From: Sphingomonas sanguinis | GTDB taxonomy: Bacteria > Pseudomonadota > Alphaproteobacteria > Sphingomonadales > Sphingomonadaceae | Direction: 5' to 3' | DNA length: 64,000 nucleotides | Assembly (NCBI RefSeq): GCF_001476905.1 | Contig: NZ_LDTE01000023.1 | Coordinates: 1-64,000, forward strand | Shown: positions 17,948 through 26,490 of the stretch, in pieces | Layout: each line of letters opens with the position of its first letter | Numbering within the stretch: the first letter of the stretch is position 1 | Notes under the pieces: generated by a model | What the model was told of the DNA's origin: nothing | What the model saw: the letters and a program-made list of their open reading frames with translations, nothing else | Database searches by the model: none | Translations under genes and position numbers: made by a program

Positions 17948-18576
17948 AATTCCTCCGCCAGGGACTCGCTTTCGCGACGCGCCTTCGTGATGAGGGCAAG
18001 ACCCTTAGCGATATGCTTTTCCACGGTCGAGACGGATAAGGAAAGCGACTGGGCGATCGCGGTGGGGGATAGGCCTTGAACCTTGCGCATATGGACGACG
18101 CGCGCACATTGCGGGGGCAGGGCATCGATCCAGCCGGCCAGACGCTGCAATTCGGATCGTCCGGCGGCGACCGCAAAGGCATCCGGCGCGGGATCGGCGA
18201 TGTCGGGCATCTCCAGCGACGCCAGCACGTCGATGCGGACCACATTGGCCCGCCGTATCCGTTCCAACGCCAGATGATGGACGATGGTCAGGACAAAGGC
18301 CCGTGGTGAGGATATCGAACGATGATCTGCGGTGTTCAGGACACGGGCATAGGCTTCCTGCACCAGGTCGTCCGCCTCGTCCCGCCCGCAGAAATAGGCC
18401 GCCCTGGCCCGATAGGCGGCTGCGTGGGGCAGCACCTCGGCCATGAACCAACGGTCTATTTCGCGCAGCCAGCTCAACACATGCTCCGGGGATCGGAGCG
18501 GCGTGTAGGTCTGCTTCTTTACAGGAACGCGACACCGGGCATGGTTCGGCGGTCGATCAGGAAGCGGCGGTCTCAA
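17905..18576 (-). CDS. FecI-type ECF sigma factor
   Basis: This 168- to 223-residue sigma factor of the iron-starvation/FecI class has region 2 (YFCGRDEADDLVQEAYARVL, with the core-binding helix) and region 4 (LPPQCARVVHMRKVQGLSPTAIAQSL, then SVSTVEKHIAKGLAL, the DNA-reading helix-turn-helix). The frame given starts at a TTG at 18576; an ATG at 18444 would still leave region 2 intact, so the true start is uncertain. It is the first gene of sigma-FecR-TBDT-phosphatase and should direct polymerase to the receptor promoter, possibly at the AAAAATTTTCG motif. A 14-bp tandem repeat lies just upstream. Confidence 0.9.
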   Translation of the reverse strand: MRPPLPDRPPNHARCRVPVKKQTYTPLRSPEHVLSWLREIDRWFMAEVLPHAAAYRARAAYFCGRDEADDLVQEAYARVLNTADHRSISSPRAFVLTIVHHLALERIRRANVVRIDVLASLEMPDIADPAPDAFAVAAGRSELQRLAGWIDALPPQCARVVHMRKVQGLSPTAIAQSLSLSVSTVEKHIAKGLALITKARRESESLAEEFCPAIAQTSRATLT

Positions 18577-18595
18577 CCCAAATGTCGTACGCGCC

Positions 18596-18623
18596 CGTCA
18601 CTCGTTGAGCGTCACTCGTTGAG
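18596..18623. repeat. Perfect 14-bp tandem duplication upstream of fecI
   Basis: CGTCACTCGTTGAG occurs twice head to tail, 20-47 bases before the most upstream possible sigma-factor start and in the divergent gap to the Cys-rich protein gene. It may be an operator for a dimeric regulator or simply a recent slippage duplication. Confidence 0.6.
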
Positions 18624-18753
18624 GCGGCCGGCGATCACATGCGGACGCGCAGCCAATGCGCAACGTATCAGAGGATGCGCCTTGGCGCGCTTTTCCCTAG
18701 CGTCATGCGTTTGGTAAGCGCGTTTTAGCGCAAACCCATCTGGAGCAAGCAGG

Positions 18754-19020
18754 ATGACCTACGCCGTTTTCACCTTCGCCACTCTCCTGTTGCCCCTGAC
18801 CCTTGGGGCAACCGAGGTACGAGCCCAAGCCCAGCCCGATTCCGGAAAGAAGGCCTGTGTCGCCGAGGCGCGGCGGTTATGCCCGATGGAGATGAAATCG
18901 ATGAGCCGCAAGAAGGTGGAGGCGTGCATGATCCAAAAGATCGATCAGACCTCGCCGACCTGTCATGCCGCGATGTTGCGGATCAAGGCTGAGCGGGAGG
19001 CGGCGACGCCCCGCCGCTGA
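18754..19020 (+). CDS. Small secreted Cys-rich-repeat protein
   Basis: This 88-residue protein has a signal peptide (about 1-25, ending VRAQA) and a mature part of about 63 residues with four cysteines in the order CVAEARRLC, CMIQ, CHAAM. That spacing and the surrounding residues resemble one Cys-rich GLG1/FGFR-type repeat, which in bacteria is found in small periplasmic proteins of unknown role. The start has GGAGCAAGCAGG ahead of the ATG. Its 3' end overlaps the end of the convergent methyltransferase gene by 38 bases. Two disulfides are likely in the periplasm. No function can be assigned. Confidence 0.75.
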   Translation: MTYAVFTFATLLLPLTLGATEVRAQAQPDSGKKACVAEARRLCPMEMKSMSRKKVEACMIQKIDQTSPTCHAAMLRIKAEREAATPRR

Positions 19021-19501
19021 TCCCCAGCGCGCGATTCTCCGCGCCGATACGGACGTACAGCATCGCCGCGTTCAGGACCGTGAACAGCGCGGCGATGCCG
19101 ACCAATCCGAAGGTCAGGGGCAGCACGGCAATCTCCGCGGTGACCACGGCGTAATTGGGATGGCGCAGGAAGCGAAACGGCCCCTTGGCGACGAGCGATG
19201 CGCGGGGCAGGACGATGATCCGCGTCGTCCAACGCGGCCCCAGAGTCGCCAGCACCCAGACCCGCATCCCCTGCAACATGGCGAAGACCAGCAGCAGCGG
19301 CCAGGACACCGCGCGGTCGCCGACGCTGAACCACAGCGCGAGCAGCCATGCAGTGTGCATCGTCACCATCACGGGATAGTGGTTCGCGCCATATTCCCGC
19401 GCACCCGCCGCCATCAGCCGGGCAGTGTTGCGTTTGGCGATGACCAACTCGCTGAGCCGCTGGAGCGTCACGAATGCCATGATGGCATAGGGCAGGTTCA
19501 T
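18983..19501 (-). CDS. Isoprenylcysteine carboxyl methyltransferase (ICMT)-family membrane methyltransferase
   Basis: This 172-residue integral membrane protein has four or five hydrophobic helices. The ICMT catalytic/cofactor block is present: GPFRFLRHPNYAVVTAEIA (the R-x-x-RHPxY signature), followed by a C-terminal pair of helices and RIGAENRALG. The start overlaps the stop of the upstream polyketide synthase gene (ATGA). In Bacillus (BpsA/BpsB) and Streptomyces (SrsA/SrsB) the same partnership of type III polyketide synthase and a small membrane O-methyltransferase makes alkylpyrone or alkylresorcinol methyl ethers; the same role is inferred here, at the membrane, using S-adenosylmethionine. 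Confidence 0.88.
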   Translation of the reverse strand: MNLPYAIMAFVTLQRLSELVIAKRNTARLMAAGAREYGANHYPVMVTMHTAWLLALWFSVGDRAVSWPLLLVFAMLQGMRVWVLATLGPRWTTRIIVLPRASLVAKGPFRFLRHPNYAVVTAEIAVLPLTFGLVGIAALFTVLNAAMLYVRIGAENRALGISGGASPPPAQP

Positions 19502-20550
19502 CGGTCGCACTCCAGGACCAGCGAGGACGCAGTGAAGCCCGGTCCCAGCGCACTGAGCAGGGAGCGGGGCGGCAGGCCTTCTCGGCGATATCGGTCCAGT
19601 ACGAACAACACGGTCGGCGCGGACATATTGCCATGATCGCGTAGCACGGCGCGTTCCTGTGCCATCGCGCCGCGCTCCAGGCCAAGGGCGCTCTCCAGCG
19701 CATCCAGCACGCGGGCCCCGCCCGGGTGGCAGATGAAGCGGTCGATGTCCGACAGGGCCAAACCCTGCGTGGCGAGCATCTCGGTGACCGCCTGCCGCAT
19801 CTCGCGTTCGACAAAGCTGGGAATCGCGCGATTGAGAACCACCGCGAGGCCCGTATGCTCGGTCCGCCATCCCATGATGTCGAGCGTGTCGCTCCACGTC
19901 TTTTCCGCGCTGCCGACAATGCGCGCGAAGCCAGCTTGGCCCGTGCGCAACAGGCATGCCGCCGCGCCGTCGCCGAAAAGGGCGGTCGAGATCAGATCGG
20001 CCTTGTCCGCGCCGCTGGTCCGAAGCGCCAGGCTGCACAGCTCGACCGTCACGAACAGCACAGTCGAGCCCGGTCGTGCCCGCGCCAGATCGGCGGCCAG
20101 TGCCAAGCCCGTGGCCCCGCCGGCACAGCCCAGGCCGAAGACCGGCACCCGCCTCACGTCGTTGCGAAACGCAAGATGGGCCATCGCCCGCGCCTCCAGA
20201 CTCGGCGTCGCGATTCCGGTCGAGGAAACGGTCACGATCGCGTCGACATCCCCAGCCTCCAGGCCTGCTTCCTTCAGCGCATCGCTGGCCGCCGCGACGA
20301 ACAAGGCGAGCGCGACGTTGAGATAGGCGGCGCTGCGCTCCTCGAACGAGCGGGGGGTGCGATACCAGTCGAGTGGCATGGCCAGTTGACGCTCGGCGAT
20401 ACCCGCATGGTCGAAAACCGGGGCGAGCCGGTCGAAATCGGCGAAGCGGTCACCGATCAGCTCACGCGCGGTGGCGAGGGCTTGATCCTGGGACAGTCGA
20501 TGGTGGGGCGTGCGCGTCGCAAGCGACAGAAGGGCAACCGAGGAAGACAT
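19498..20550 (-). CDS. Type III polyketide synthase (chalcone/alkylpyrone synthase family)
   Basis: This 350-residue ketosynthase of the thiolase fold has a complete catalytic triad: Cys142 in FGLGCAGGATGL, His275 in ICHPGG and Asn308 in HGNMSAP. The C-terminal block LSALGPGFTASSLVLE is the family's GxGPG-type cyclisation-pocket loop. It would condense a fatty acyl starter with malonyl-CoA units into alkylpyrones or alkylresorcinols, and the coupled ICMT-type enzyme would methylate the product. An MFS exporter gene lies divergently 109 bases away. The motif set is clear; product identity is inference. Such lipids often replace or modify membrane lipids in cysts or under stress. Confidence 0.93.
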   Translation of the reverse strand: MSSSVALLSLATRTPHHRLSQDQALATARELIGDRFADFDRLAPVFDHAGIAERQLAMPLDWYRTPRSFEERSAAYLNVALALFVAAASDALKEAGLEAGDVDAIVTVSSTGIATPSLEARAMAHLAFRNDVRRVPVFGLGCAGGATGLALAADLARARPGSTVLFVTVELCSLALRTSGADKADLISTALFGDGAAACLLRTGQAGFARIVGSAEKTWSDTLDIMGWRTEHTGLAVVLNRAIPSFVEREMRQAVTEMLATQGLALSDIDRFICHPGGARVLDALESALGLERGAMAQERAVLRDHGNMSAPTVLFVLDRYRREGLPPRSLLSALGPGFTASSLVLECDR

Positions 20551-20659
20551 GCACCGTCCGAGTAGCCGGCGAACCGGCGGAAATGATTCTGAGGCGCAAC
20601 GATCGGCGTTGCGGCTGGTTCAACCTGTCGCGAAATAGAGAGCCGGGCAAAGTGATATC

Positions 20660-22243
20660 ATGCAAAGCGACGATATGACACCATCGAACGCGTCCCCCGG
20701 CCCTGTGACGCAGACGGCCGGACTCGCTGCCTGGGCGGGGTTCACCTTCATGTGTCTGGGCATGTTTATGGCGATCCTGGACGTCCAGATCGTCGCGACC
20801 TCGCTGCCCACCATACAGGCGGCGCTGCGCATCCCGCCCGATCGGATGGTGTGGATACAGACCGCGTATCTCACCGCCGAGATCGTCGCGATCCCGCTGA
20901 CGGGGTATCTGACCGACGTGCTGGGCATGCGGCGGCTGTTCGTCGGGGCGGTAGGCCTGTTCACCCTGGCCTCCATCGGTTGCGCCATGAGCGGCAGTTT
21001 CGAAAGCCTGATCCTGTGGCGGGTCGTACAGGGATTTTCGGGCGGAACGCTGATCCCCATCGTTTTTTCCGCCGTCTTCCTGTTGTTCCCCGTGCGGGTT
21101 CAGGGACTGGCGACCACGATCGCCGGGGTTGCGGCCGTGCTGGCACCGACCATCGGGCCGATTGTCGGCGGCTGGGTGACGCAATCCTTTTCCTGGCACT
21201 GGCTGTTCCGCATCAATATCGTTCCGGGTGTCGTTGCCGCCCTGGGTGTCGGCTGGTTGTTGCGCGGCGAGCCAGCGGTCGAGCGGTCAGGCGTTGCTCG
21301 TGCCATCGATCTGGTAGCTTTGGTTCTGCTTGCCGTCGCGCTCGTGGCGCTTCAAATCGGTTTGAAGGATGCGCCGACGCGCGGCTGGGGTGATGCTTGG
21401 GTGCTCGGTTTGCTGGCGCTGTTTGTCGCGTGCGGGATCGGCTTTGCCGTGCGGACGTGGCGTGCGGCAGTGCCACTGGTCGAGCTTCATTGTTTTGCCG
21501 ACCGCAATTTCGCCATTGGATGCCTGTTCAGTTTCGTATTGGGGTTCGGCCTCTTCGGCTCGACCTATCTGATGCCCTTCTTCCTGGGGCTGGTGCGCGG
21601 ACACGGAGCGCTGCGCATCGGTGAGATCATGTTGGTCACCGGCATTGCGCAGCTGGTCACCGCGCCCATCGCGGTCTGGGCCGAGCGGCGCGTCGATCCG
21701 CGCTGGCTGACGGCCTTCGGCTTCGGGCTGTTCGCCATCGGCCTGCTGATGAGCATGGGACAGACCGCGCAGACCGATTTCCATGCGATGATCCTGCCCC
21801 AGATCGTGCGCGGGGCGGCGATCATGTTCTGCCTGTTGCCGCCGACCCGCATGGCGCTCGGTCGATTGCCCCGCAATTTGGTTGCGGATGGCAGCGGGCT
21901 GTTCAACCTGATGCGCAATCTGGGTGGGGCGGTCGGCCTGGCGCTGGTCGACACGACGATCTTCAGCCGCGCCGCGACGGAGGGGCGCCACATCGCCAGC
22001 CGTCTGCAGGCGGGCGACCTCGACACGGCGCTGCGCATCGGCATTCCCCGGGATGCCTTTCTCGAACAACGTGGCCAGCCGCTCGACGATTTCGCGGTGG
22101 AGATGGTGCGGCCGCTGGTAGAGAAAGCCGCGCTCGTTCCTGCCGTCAACGCTGCCTGGGCGTTATGCGGTGTGCTGACAGCCATCATCGTGATCGCCGT
22201 GCTCTGGGTGCGGCGTACCCCATATGACGCCGGGAGTAGCTGA
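20660..22243 (+). CDS. MFS transporter, DHA2 (EmrB/QacA) family
   Basis: This 527-residue multidrug-type exporter has 14 predicted membrane helices. The first carries the DHA motif (FMAILDVQIVATSLPTIQAAL, here with GMFM ahead). Loop 2-3 has the shortened motif A (GYLTDVLGMRRLF), and the motif C-like stretch in helix 5 is VAAVLAPTIGPIVGGWV. The final loop is unusually long before the last helix, as in EmrB. It would use the proton gradient to export amphipathic compounds. No EmrA adaptor is adjacent. Divergent orientation to the type III polyketide synthase makes product export or self-protection a reasonable guess. A second ATG five codons in is an alternative start. Confidence 0.92.
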   Translation: MQSDDMTPSNASPGPVTQTAGLAAWAGFTFMCLGMFMAILDVQIVATSLPTIQAALRIPPDRMVWIQTAYLTAEIVAIPLTGYLTDVLGMRRLFVGAVGLFTLASIGCAMSGSFESLILWRVVQGFSGGTLIPIVFSAVFLLFPVRVQGLATTIAGVAAVLAPTIGPIVGGWVTQSFSWHWLFRINIVPGVVAALGVGWLLRGEPAVERSGVARAIDLVALVLLAVALVALQIGLKDAPTRGWGDAWVLGLLALFVACGIGFAVRTWRAAVPLVELHCFADRNFAIGCLFSFVLGFGLFGSTYLMPFFLGLVRGHGALRIGEIMLVTGIAQLVTAPIAVWAERRVDPRWLTAFGFGLFAIGLLMSMGQTAQTDFHAMILPQIVRGAAIMFCLLPPTRMALGRLPRNLVADGSGLFNLMRNLGGAVGLALVDTTIFSRAATEGRHIASRLQAGDLDTALRIGIPRDAFLEQRGQPLDDFAVEMVRPLVEKAALVPAVNAAWALCGVLTAIIVIAVLWVRRTPYDAGSS

Positions 22244-22462
22244 CCAGGTGTTTAGGCCGGGCATATGGCGACTTGGTCATGTCGTGGCGGGGCCGAACCG
22301 GATACGCGCGTCGCAGGTCGCCGTCGGGCTCAGGATCGCACGGGGATCGGTCGCGGCTATTACCCCGGAGCGAACCATCTGATCGCGCTGGACGACATGA
22401 TTCGGAGAGGGGCACCTCATCCTGCAAGTCGGTCCCGGTTGCCATGCGTAACGCCCGTCCCC

Positions 22463-22492
22463 GACGACGGCGAGCGAGAGCCTGCCGTCGTC
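22463..22492 (-). terminator. Perfect 9-bp stem-loop after the siderophore receptor gene
   Basis: GACGACGGC pairs with GCCGTCGTC around a 12-base loop, 17 bases past the stop codon of the minus-strand receptor. There is no T-tract, so termination would be weak or Rho-assisted. A 72-codon frame across this region (22277-22495) is not convincing as a gene, and the rest of the 265-base gap to the MFS gene is empty. Confidence 0.45.
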
Positions 22493-22508
22493 CATCAGGT
22501 GGCAGACG

Positions 22509-24611
22509 CTATAGCCGGTATCCCAGCGACAACATCACGTTGCGCGGCGCCGATACGAAACAGTCGCCACGCGCCAAGCAGGCGGCATAGGCGCGGTTGT
22601 CGAGCAGGTTGGTGGCGTTGAGGCGCAGGCGCCAGCGGTCGCGCTCCAGCTCGACCAGCGCATCGACCATGGTGCGCGCCGGGGTGACGATGGTCCAGGC
22701 GGCGTTGCCCGACACCTGCTGACCGAGATAGCGCACGCCCGCGCCCAGCCGCAGCGTCGCCCAGCTGCCCTCGAACGTCTTCGTCCCCCAGGCGGAGGCG
22801 GTATGGCGCGACAGATAGCCGACCTCGCCCGTGTCGCCATCGACGTCGTTGAAACCATAGGCGAGCGACAGGTCGTAATGGCCGGGCAGGGTGCGTGTCG
22901 CCTCCAGCTCGAAGCCCTTGGTGGTCAGCTCCCCGGCCTGGATCTGGCCCAGCGGGTTGCGGGGGTCGGGGATCGGGCGGTTGCGTTCCTTGATGTGGAA
23001 GCCGGTCAGCGTGACGAGCGTCGCGCGATCGGGTTGCCACTTCACGCCGCCCTCGAACTGCTTGCCGGTCTGCGGGCGCAGGGGCGTGCCGGACGTGGTC
23101 TGGCCGGCCAGTGGCTGGAAGCTTTCGGTATAGCTGAAGAACGGCGATAGGCCCGCCCCAACCTCGCCGATGATACCGGCGCGGAAGGTGGTTGCCGTGT
23201 CGGAAGTGCGGCTGGTCAGGCCGCTCGCCAGATCCAGACGGGTGCCGTGCACCCAGTCCCGGCGTGCGCCCAGCACCACCGAGATGCGGTCTCGAATGCG
23301 GATCTGGTCTTGCACATAGAGGCCGAGTTGCTTCTGCGTGTCGCGGGTGAAGGGGGCGGTAAGCGGCGGCTCGACGATCGAGGCATAGTCGATATCGTAC
23401 AGGTCGATGACCTGATAACCGTAATTGTTGCTCTTGCGTACCTGGTTCCAGCTATAGTCGACACCCGCGAGCAGCGTGTGCTCCATGGTCGCACTGTCGC
23501 CGACACGCCATTGCACGTTGTTGTCGGTGGAAAAGACCTGGAGCTTCGCCACCGAAGAACCCGCGTACAGGCCGATGCGCCGCCCGTTGCTGCCCGGAAT
23601 ATAGGGGTCGGTCGGATTGCTGTAGCTGTCGGGATAATGGGTGAAGTAATCGACATGGCTGTCGATGTAACGCGCCTTCAGGCTGAGCTTCAGATCGTCG
23701 GTAAAGCGGTGGGTGACAAGCCCCGACCCCTGAAGCAGCCGTCCGTCGTAACGGTCGTATCCCGGCTTGCCGACGAACAGGTAACGCGGCAGGCGCGGGT
23801 TGCCCGGATTGTCGCGAAGCGTGCCGATGATCGGCAGGAAGTTCGCGGTCGATCCGGTGTGATCGTCCTGATACAGGCCGAGCAAGGTCACATCGGTGCG
23901 GGCACCCGGCCGCCAAGTCACGGACGGCGCGATCATCACCCGGTCGTCGGGAACATGGTCTACATAGGTATCGGCATCGCGCACCCGCGCGACGATCCGT
24001 GCGGCCAGCGTGTCATTGACCACCCCGTTGACGTCGGCCATCGCTTCCTTGCGGTCATAGCTGCCATAAACGAGGCTCATGTCGGCACTGTTGGTGAACA
24101 GCGGCGTCTTGGACACGAGGTTGATGATGCCGCCGATCGAACCCTGGCCGAACAGCACCGAAGCGGGGCCGCGCACCACCTCGACCCGCGAGAAATTATA
24201 GGGGTCGGAGGCGATGCTGGCATAATAGCTGAAGATGTCCCGCATGCCGTCGCGGAACTGCAGCGCATTGACGCCGCGGATGGTGAAGCTGTCGACGCGG
24301 GTGTCGCGGCCATAGGCATCGGAATTAACACCGGCGGCATAGCGGACCGTGTCGGAAATGTTGATCGCCCCCTGCGCCAGGTAGACATCGTCGGTGATGA
24401 CGGAGATCGGCTGCGGCACCTCGATCAGCGGCGTATCGGTCTTGGTTCCCGCAAACACTTGGTCGCGACGCCCCTCCACCAGGATATCGCCGTGCTGTTC
24501 GGTCGAGGCCTCCGCAGAAGGGCGGCGGTCGCTATCCTCCGGGATGGCCGCCAGAGCGGGAGTTCCAGTTAGCGCGACCAGCGCGACGCCAGCCAGGATC
24601 GACGATTTCAT
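22509..24611 (-). CDS. TonB-dependent siderophore receptor
   Basis: This 700-residue receptor matches the siderophore class of TBDTs in length and motifs. It has a signal peptide of about 22 residues, a TonB box region (HGDILVEGRRDQ), a plug with VPQPISVITDDVYLAQGAI, FTIRGVNALQFRDGMRD and RVEVVRGPASVLFGQGSIGG, and a barrel with YTESFQPLAGQTTSG and KQFEGGVKWQPD. The end is YRL rather than Phe. No STN domain is present, so no surface signalling. It is divergent from the heme-locus sigma factor; a Fur-box-like sequence sits 29 bases upstream of its start. Iron-chelate import is the family function; which siderophore is unknown. Confidence 0.92.
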   Translation of the reverse strand: MKSSILAGVALVALTGTPALAAIPEDSDRRPSAEASTEQHGDILVEGRRDQVFAGTKTDTPLIEVPQPISVITDDVYLAQGAINISDTVRYAAGVNSDAYGRDTRVDSFTIRGVNALQFRDGMRDIFSYYASIASDPYNFSRVEVVRGPASVLFGQGSIGGIINLVSKTPLFTNSADMSLVYGSYDRKEAMADVNGVVNDTLAARIVARVRDADTYVDHVPDDRVMIAPSVTWRPGARTDVTLLGLYQDDHTGSTANFLPIIGTLRDNPGNPRLPRYLFVGKPGYDRYDGRLLQGSGLVTHRFTDDLKLSLKARYIDSHVDYFTHYPDSYSNPTDPYIPGSNGRRIGLYAGSSVAKLQVFSTDNNVQWRVGDSATMEHTLLAGVDYSWNQVRKSNNYGYQVIDLYDIDYASIVEPPLTAPFTRDTQKQLGLYVQDQIRIRDRISVVLGARRDWVHGTRLDLASGLTSRTSDTATTFRAGIIGEVGAGLSPFFSYTESFQPLAGQTTSGTPLRPQTGKQFEGGVKWQPDRATLVTLTGFHIKERNRPIPDPRNPLGQIQAGELTTKGFELEATRTLPGHYDLSLAYGFNDVDGDTGEVGYLSRHTASAWGTKTFEGSWATLRLGAGVRYLGQQVSGNAAWTIVTPARTMVDALVELERDRWRLRLNATNLLDNRAYAACLARGDCFVSAPRNVMLSLGYRL

Positions 24612-24639
24612 GATGGGTCCCCTTATGATTTATCGCGCT

Positions 24640-24664
24640 GCTAATGATACTGACAACGAATCGC
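24640..24664. promoter_or_regulatory. Fur-box-like sequence in the promoter of the siderophore receptor
   Basis: On the minus strand the sequence reads GCGATTCGTTGTCAGTATCA followed by TTAGC. It keeps several positions of the Fur consensus (the TATCATTA side best) at a suitable distance upstream of the receptor start. It is degenerate, so this is a candidate only. Confidence 0.3.
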
Positions 24665-24893
24665 AAGTGAGTCGCGTAGTCGGGTTCGGTCCGTGGTCTG
24701 GTCCGCTCATCACGCGATGGGAATTTGGCGTCGCTTGGGGATCGTAATGTGCTGGGCAGGACTATCTTAAGTCCATCCGCCATACCGCATCACGAAATTA
24801 ATGAATTTGACTCGCAATAACACGTAATCTAGCAGCCATGGTCCTTGCTATGCGGGCCGCGACGGGTGTCGCCAGAGGAGGCATGCAGAACCC

Positions 24894-25481
24894 TTGGAAC
24901 ACCCTCGCGCCGACACCGGCAGCATCCTGTGGCGGGACGGGCCGTGGCACGGGCGGACACCGGTGATGCGGCGATCCGCGCGCCTTCTGGCCCTGTTCTC
25001 CCATCAACGCTCGCGGCTGATTGTCGAGGCGGCACGGATGACCGGTGACAGGGCGTCCGCAGAGGATGTGGTGCAGGATGCCTGGCTGCGTCTGTCGCAG
25101 AACGCCCGCGACACCCAGATTGCCGAACCGGTCGGCTATATCCGTCGGGTGGTGCGCAATCTGGCGCTCGATGAATATAGACAGCGGCAGCGGCGCGAGC
25201 GGGTGATGTCATCCGACGCAGGCGATGCCGCCGAAACGCAGATGGCCGATACCGCAGGGGCCGATCGTGCCTTGATGGCCAGGCAGGAGTTGGCGCTGGT
25301 CGTCGCCGAACTGGCTCGCATGCCGCCACGGATGCGCCGCGCCGTCGAACTGCATCGCCTGTCGGGAGCGCCCTTGCGAGAGATTGCCGCAGAGTTGGGC
25401 GTATCCGTCACCGGTGCCCATGCCCTGGTGACCGAAGGCGTGGAGCGGTGTCGCAAATCCGTGCGCGGGAGCCGACACTGA
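24894..25481 (+). CDS. ECF sigma factor of the heme-uptake locus (FecI/HasI type)
   Basis: This 195-residue sigma factor (171 if started at the ATG at 24966) has region 2 (MTGDRASAEDVVQDAWLRLS, then YIRRVVRNLALDEYRQRQRR) and region 4 (LARMPPRMRRAVELHRLSGA, then LREIAAELGVSVTGAHALV). The frame as given begins at a TTG 12 bases after AGGAGG; the ATG at 24966 overlaps the end of a short 27-codon frame that starts at 24883, so translational coupling is also possible. It is followed by fecR and a HasR-like receptor, as in Has-type and hemophilin loci, and should transcribe the receptor-hemophore genes when heme is bound outside. It is divergent from the siderophore receptor. Confidence 0.9.
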   Translation: MEHPRADTGSILWRDGPWHGRTPVMRRSARLLALFSHQRSRLIVEAARMTGDRASAEDVVQDAWLRLSQNARDTQIAEPVGYIRRVVRNLALDEYRQRQRRERVMSSDAGDAAETQMADTAGADRALMARQELALVVAELARMPPRMRRAVELHRLSGAPLREIAAELGVSVTGAHALVTEGVERCRKSVRGSRH

Positions 25482-25542
25482 TCGCCTTCCGAAAATGGGT
25501 CCGTGTCGTTCGTCCTCCCTGCAAGAAACAGAGGGGGCGGGG

Positions 25543-26466
25543 ATGATGGAGGGCGGTGACGGCCGACGCGAGGCGCTGGATTGGATGATCCTGTTGCAGG
25601 AGCGGCCTGATGACGAGGCGGTACAGGCGGCGTTCCGACGATGGCGGCACGCGCCAGCCTGTGATGCGGCTTGGCGCGAGCTCGATCATGTCCGCGACCT
25701 GATCCGGCAGGTCGATGCGTCGAAACGTGCGCCGCCGGTCGCCGCTCTGCGCCGCTGGAAAAGGGGCCTGCCCCTGGCGATGGCCGCCTGTCTTGCGGGC
25801 ATTTTTGTGGGGCGGGCCGTCCTGCCGCAGGCTCTGGGCAACCAAAGCACCGGGACCGGCGAGGTCCGGGTGATGCGTCTGGCCGATGGGAGCCGCATCA
25901 CTCTGGCGCCGCAGAGCGCCATCACCGTGGACGGTCGCTCCGCGCGACAGGTGCGACTGTTGCGCGGCACCGGCTTTTTCGAGGTCCGCCATGATGCGAC
26001 CCATCCGTTTCGCGTCGTCGTGGGGAAGGTGGTGGCGACCGATCTCGGCACCGCCTTCGAAGTGCGACGCGACGATGATGGGGCGCGGATCGCGGTGCGC
26101 GAGGGGCGCGTACGAGCGGCCTGCCGCCATCCTGCCATCGTGCCGGTCGATTTGGGGGCAGGCGACCGGGTAGCGCTCGACTGTTTCGCTGGAAGCTATC
26201 GCACATCCAAAGTGCCACCTTCGGCTGTGGCGAGTTGGACGCAAGGAATGCTGCGCGTCACCGACCGGCCGTTGAGCGAGGTGATGGAGGCGCTGCGTCC
26301 CTGGCATCGCGGGCTTCTGGTGGCGCGGGGAGCCGGGATGGCGCGACGTGTGACAGGGGTCTACGACCTGCGTCACCCCGACCGCGCTCTGGCCGCCCTA
26401 TCTCGGGCGCATGGCGTGACCATGCGGCGGACCACGCCATGGCTCACCATCGTCAGCATCGACTGA
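25543..26466 (+). CDS. FecR/HasS-type anti-sigma factor
   Basis: This 307-residue regulator has an N-terminal sigma-binding domain (EALDWMILLQERPDDEAVQA, FRRWRHAPACDAAWREL), one membrane segment at about 82-100 (GLPLAMAACLAGIFVGRAVL) and a periplasmic FecR domain (ITLAPQSAITVDGRSARQVR, GTGFFEVRHDATHPFRVVVG, VATDLGTAFEVR). The C-terminal domain should meet the receptor STN domain. The start at 25543 is preferred because GAGGGGGCGGGG precedes it; the frame runs 16 codons further up. Order sigma-fecR-receptor is the standard surface-signalling unit, so it should convey the heme-loaded state of the receptor to the sigma factor. Confidence 0.9.
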   Translation: MMEGGDGRREALDWMILLQERPDDEAVQAAFRRWRHAPACDAAWRELDHVRDLIRQVDASKRAPPVAALRRWKRGLPLAMAACLAGIFVGRAVLPQALGNQSTGTGEVRVMRLADGSRITLAPQSAITVDGRSARQVRLLRGTGFFEVRHDATHPFRVVVGKVVATDLGTAFEVRRDDDGARIAVREGRVRAACRHPAIVPVDLGAGDRVALDCFAGSYRTSKVPPSAVASWTQGMLRVTDRPLSEVMEALRPWHRGLLVARGAGMARRVTGVYDLRHPDRALAALSRAHGVTMRRTTPWLTIVSID

Positions 26467-26490
26467 AACGTCTCTTTTTCATCCGACCTC

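Noticed and set aside
22277..22495. 72-codon minus-strand frame just after the siderophore receptor
   Set aside because: It contains the terminator-like stem-loop, has no ribosome site and no recognised family; considered non-coding.
24612..24893. Hidden tRNA or small gene in the divergent gap between siderophore receptor and heme sigma factor
   Set aside because: No cloverleaf, no T-loop consensus and no credible frame; the gap is best explained as two promoters.
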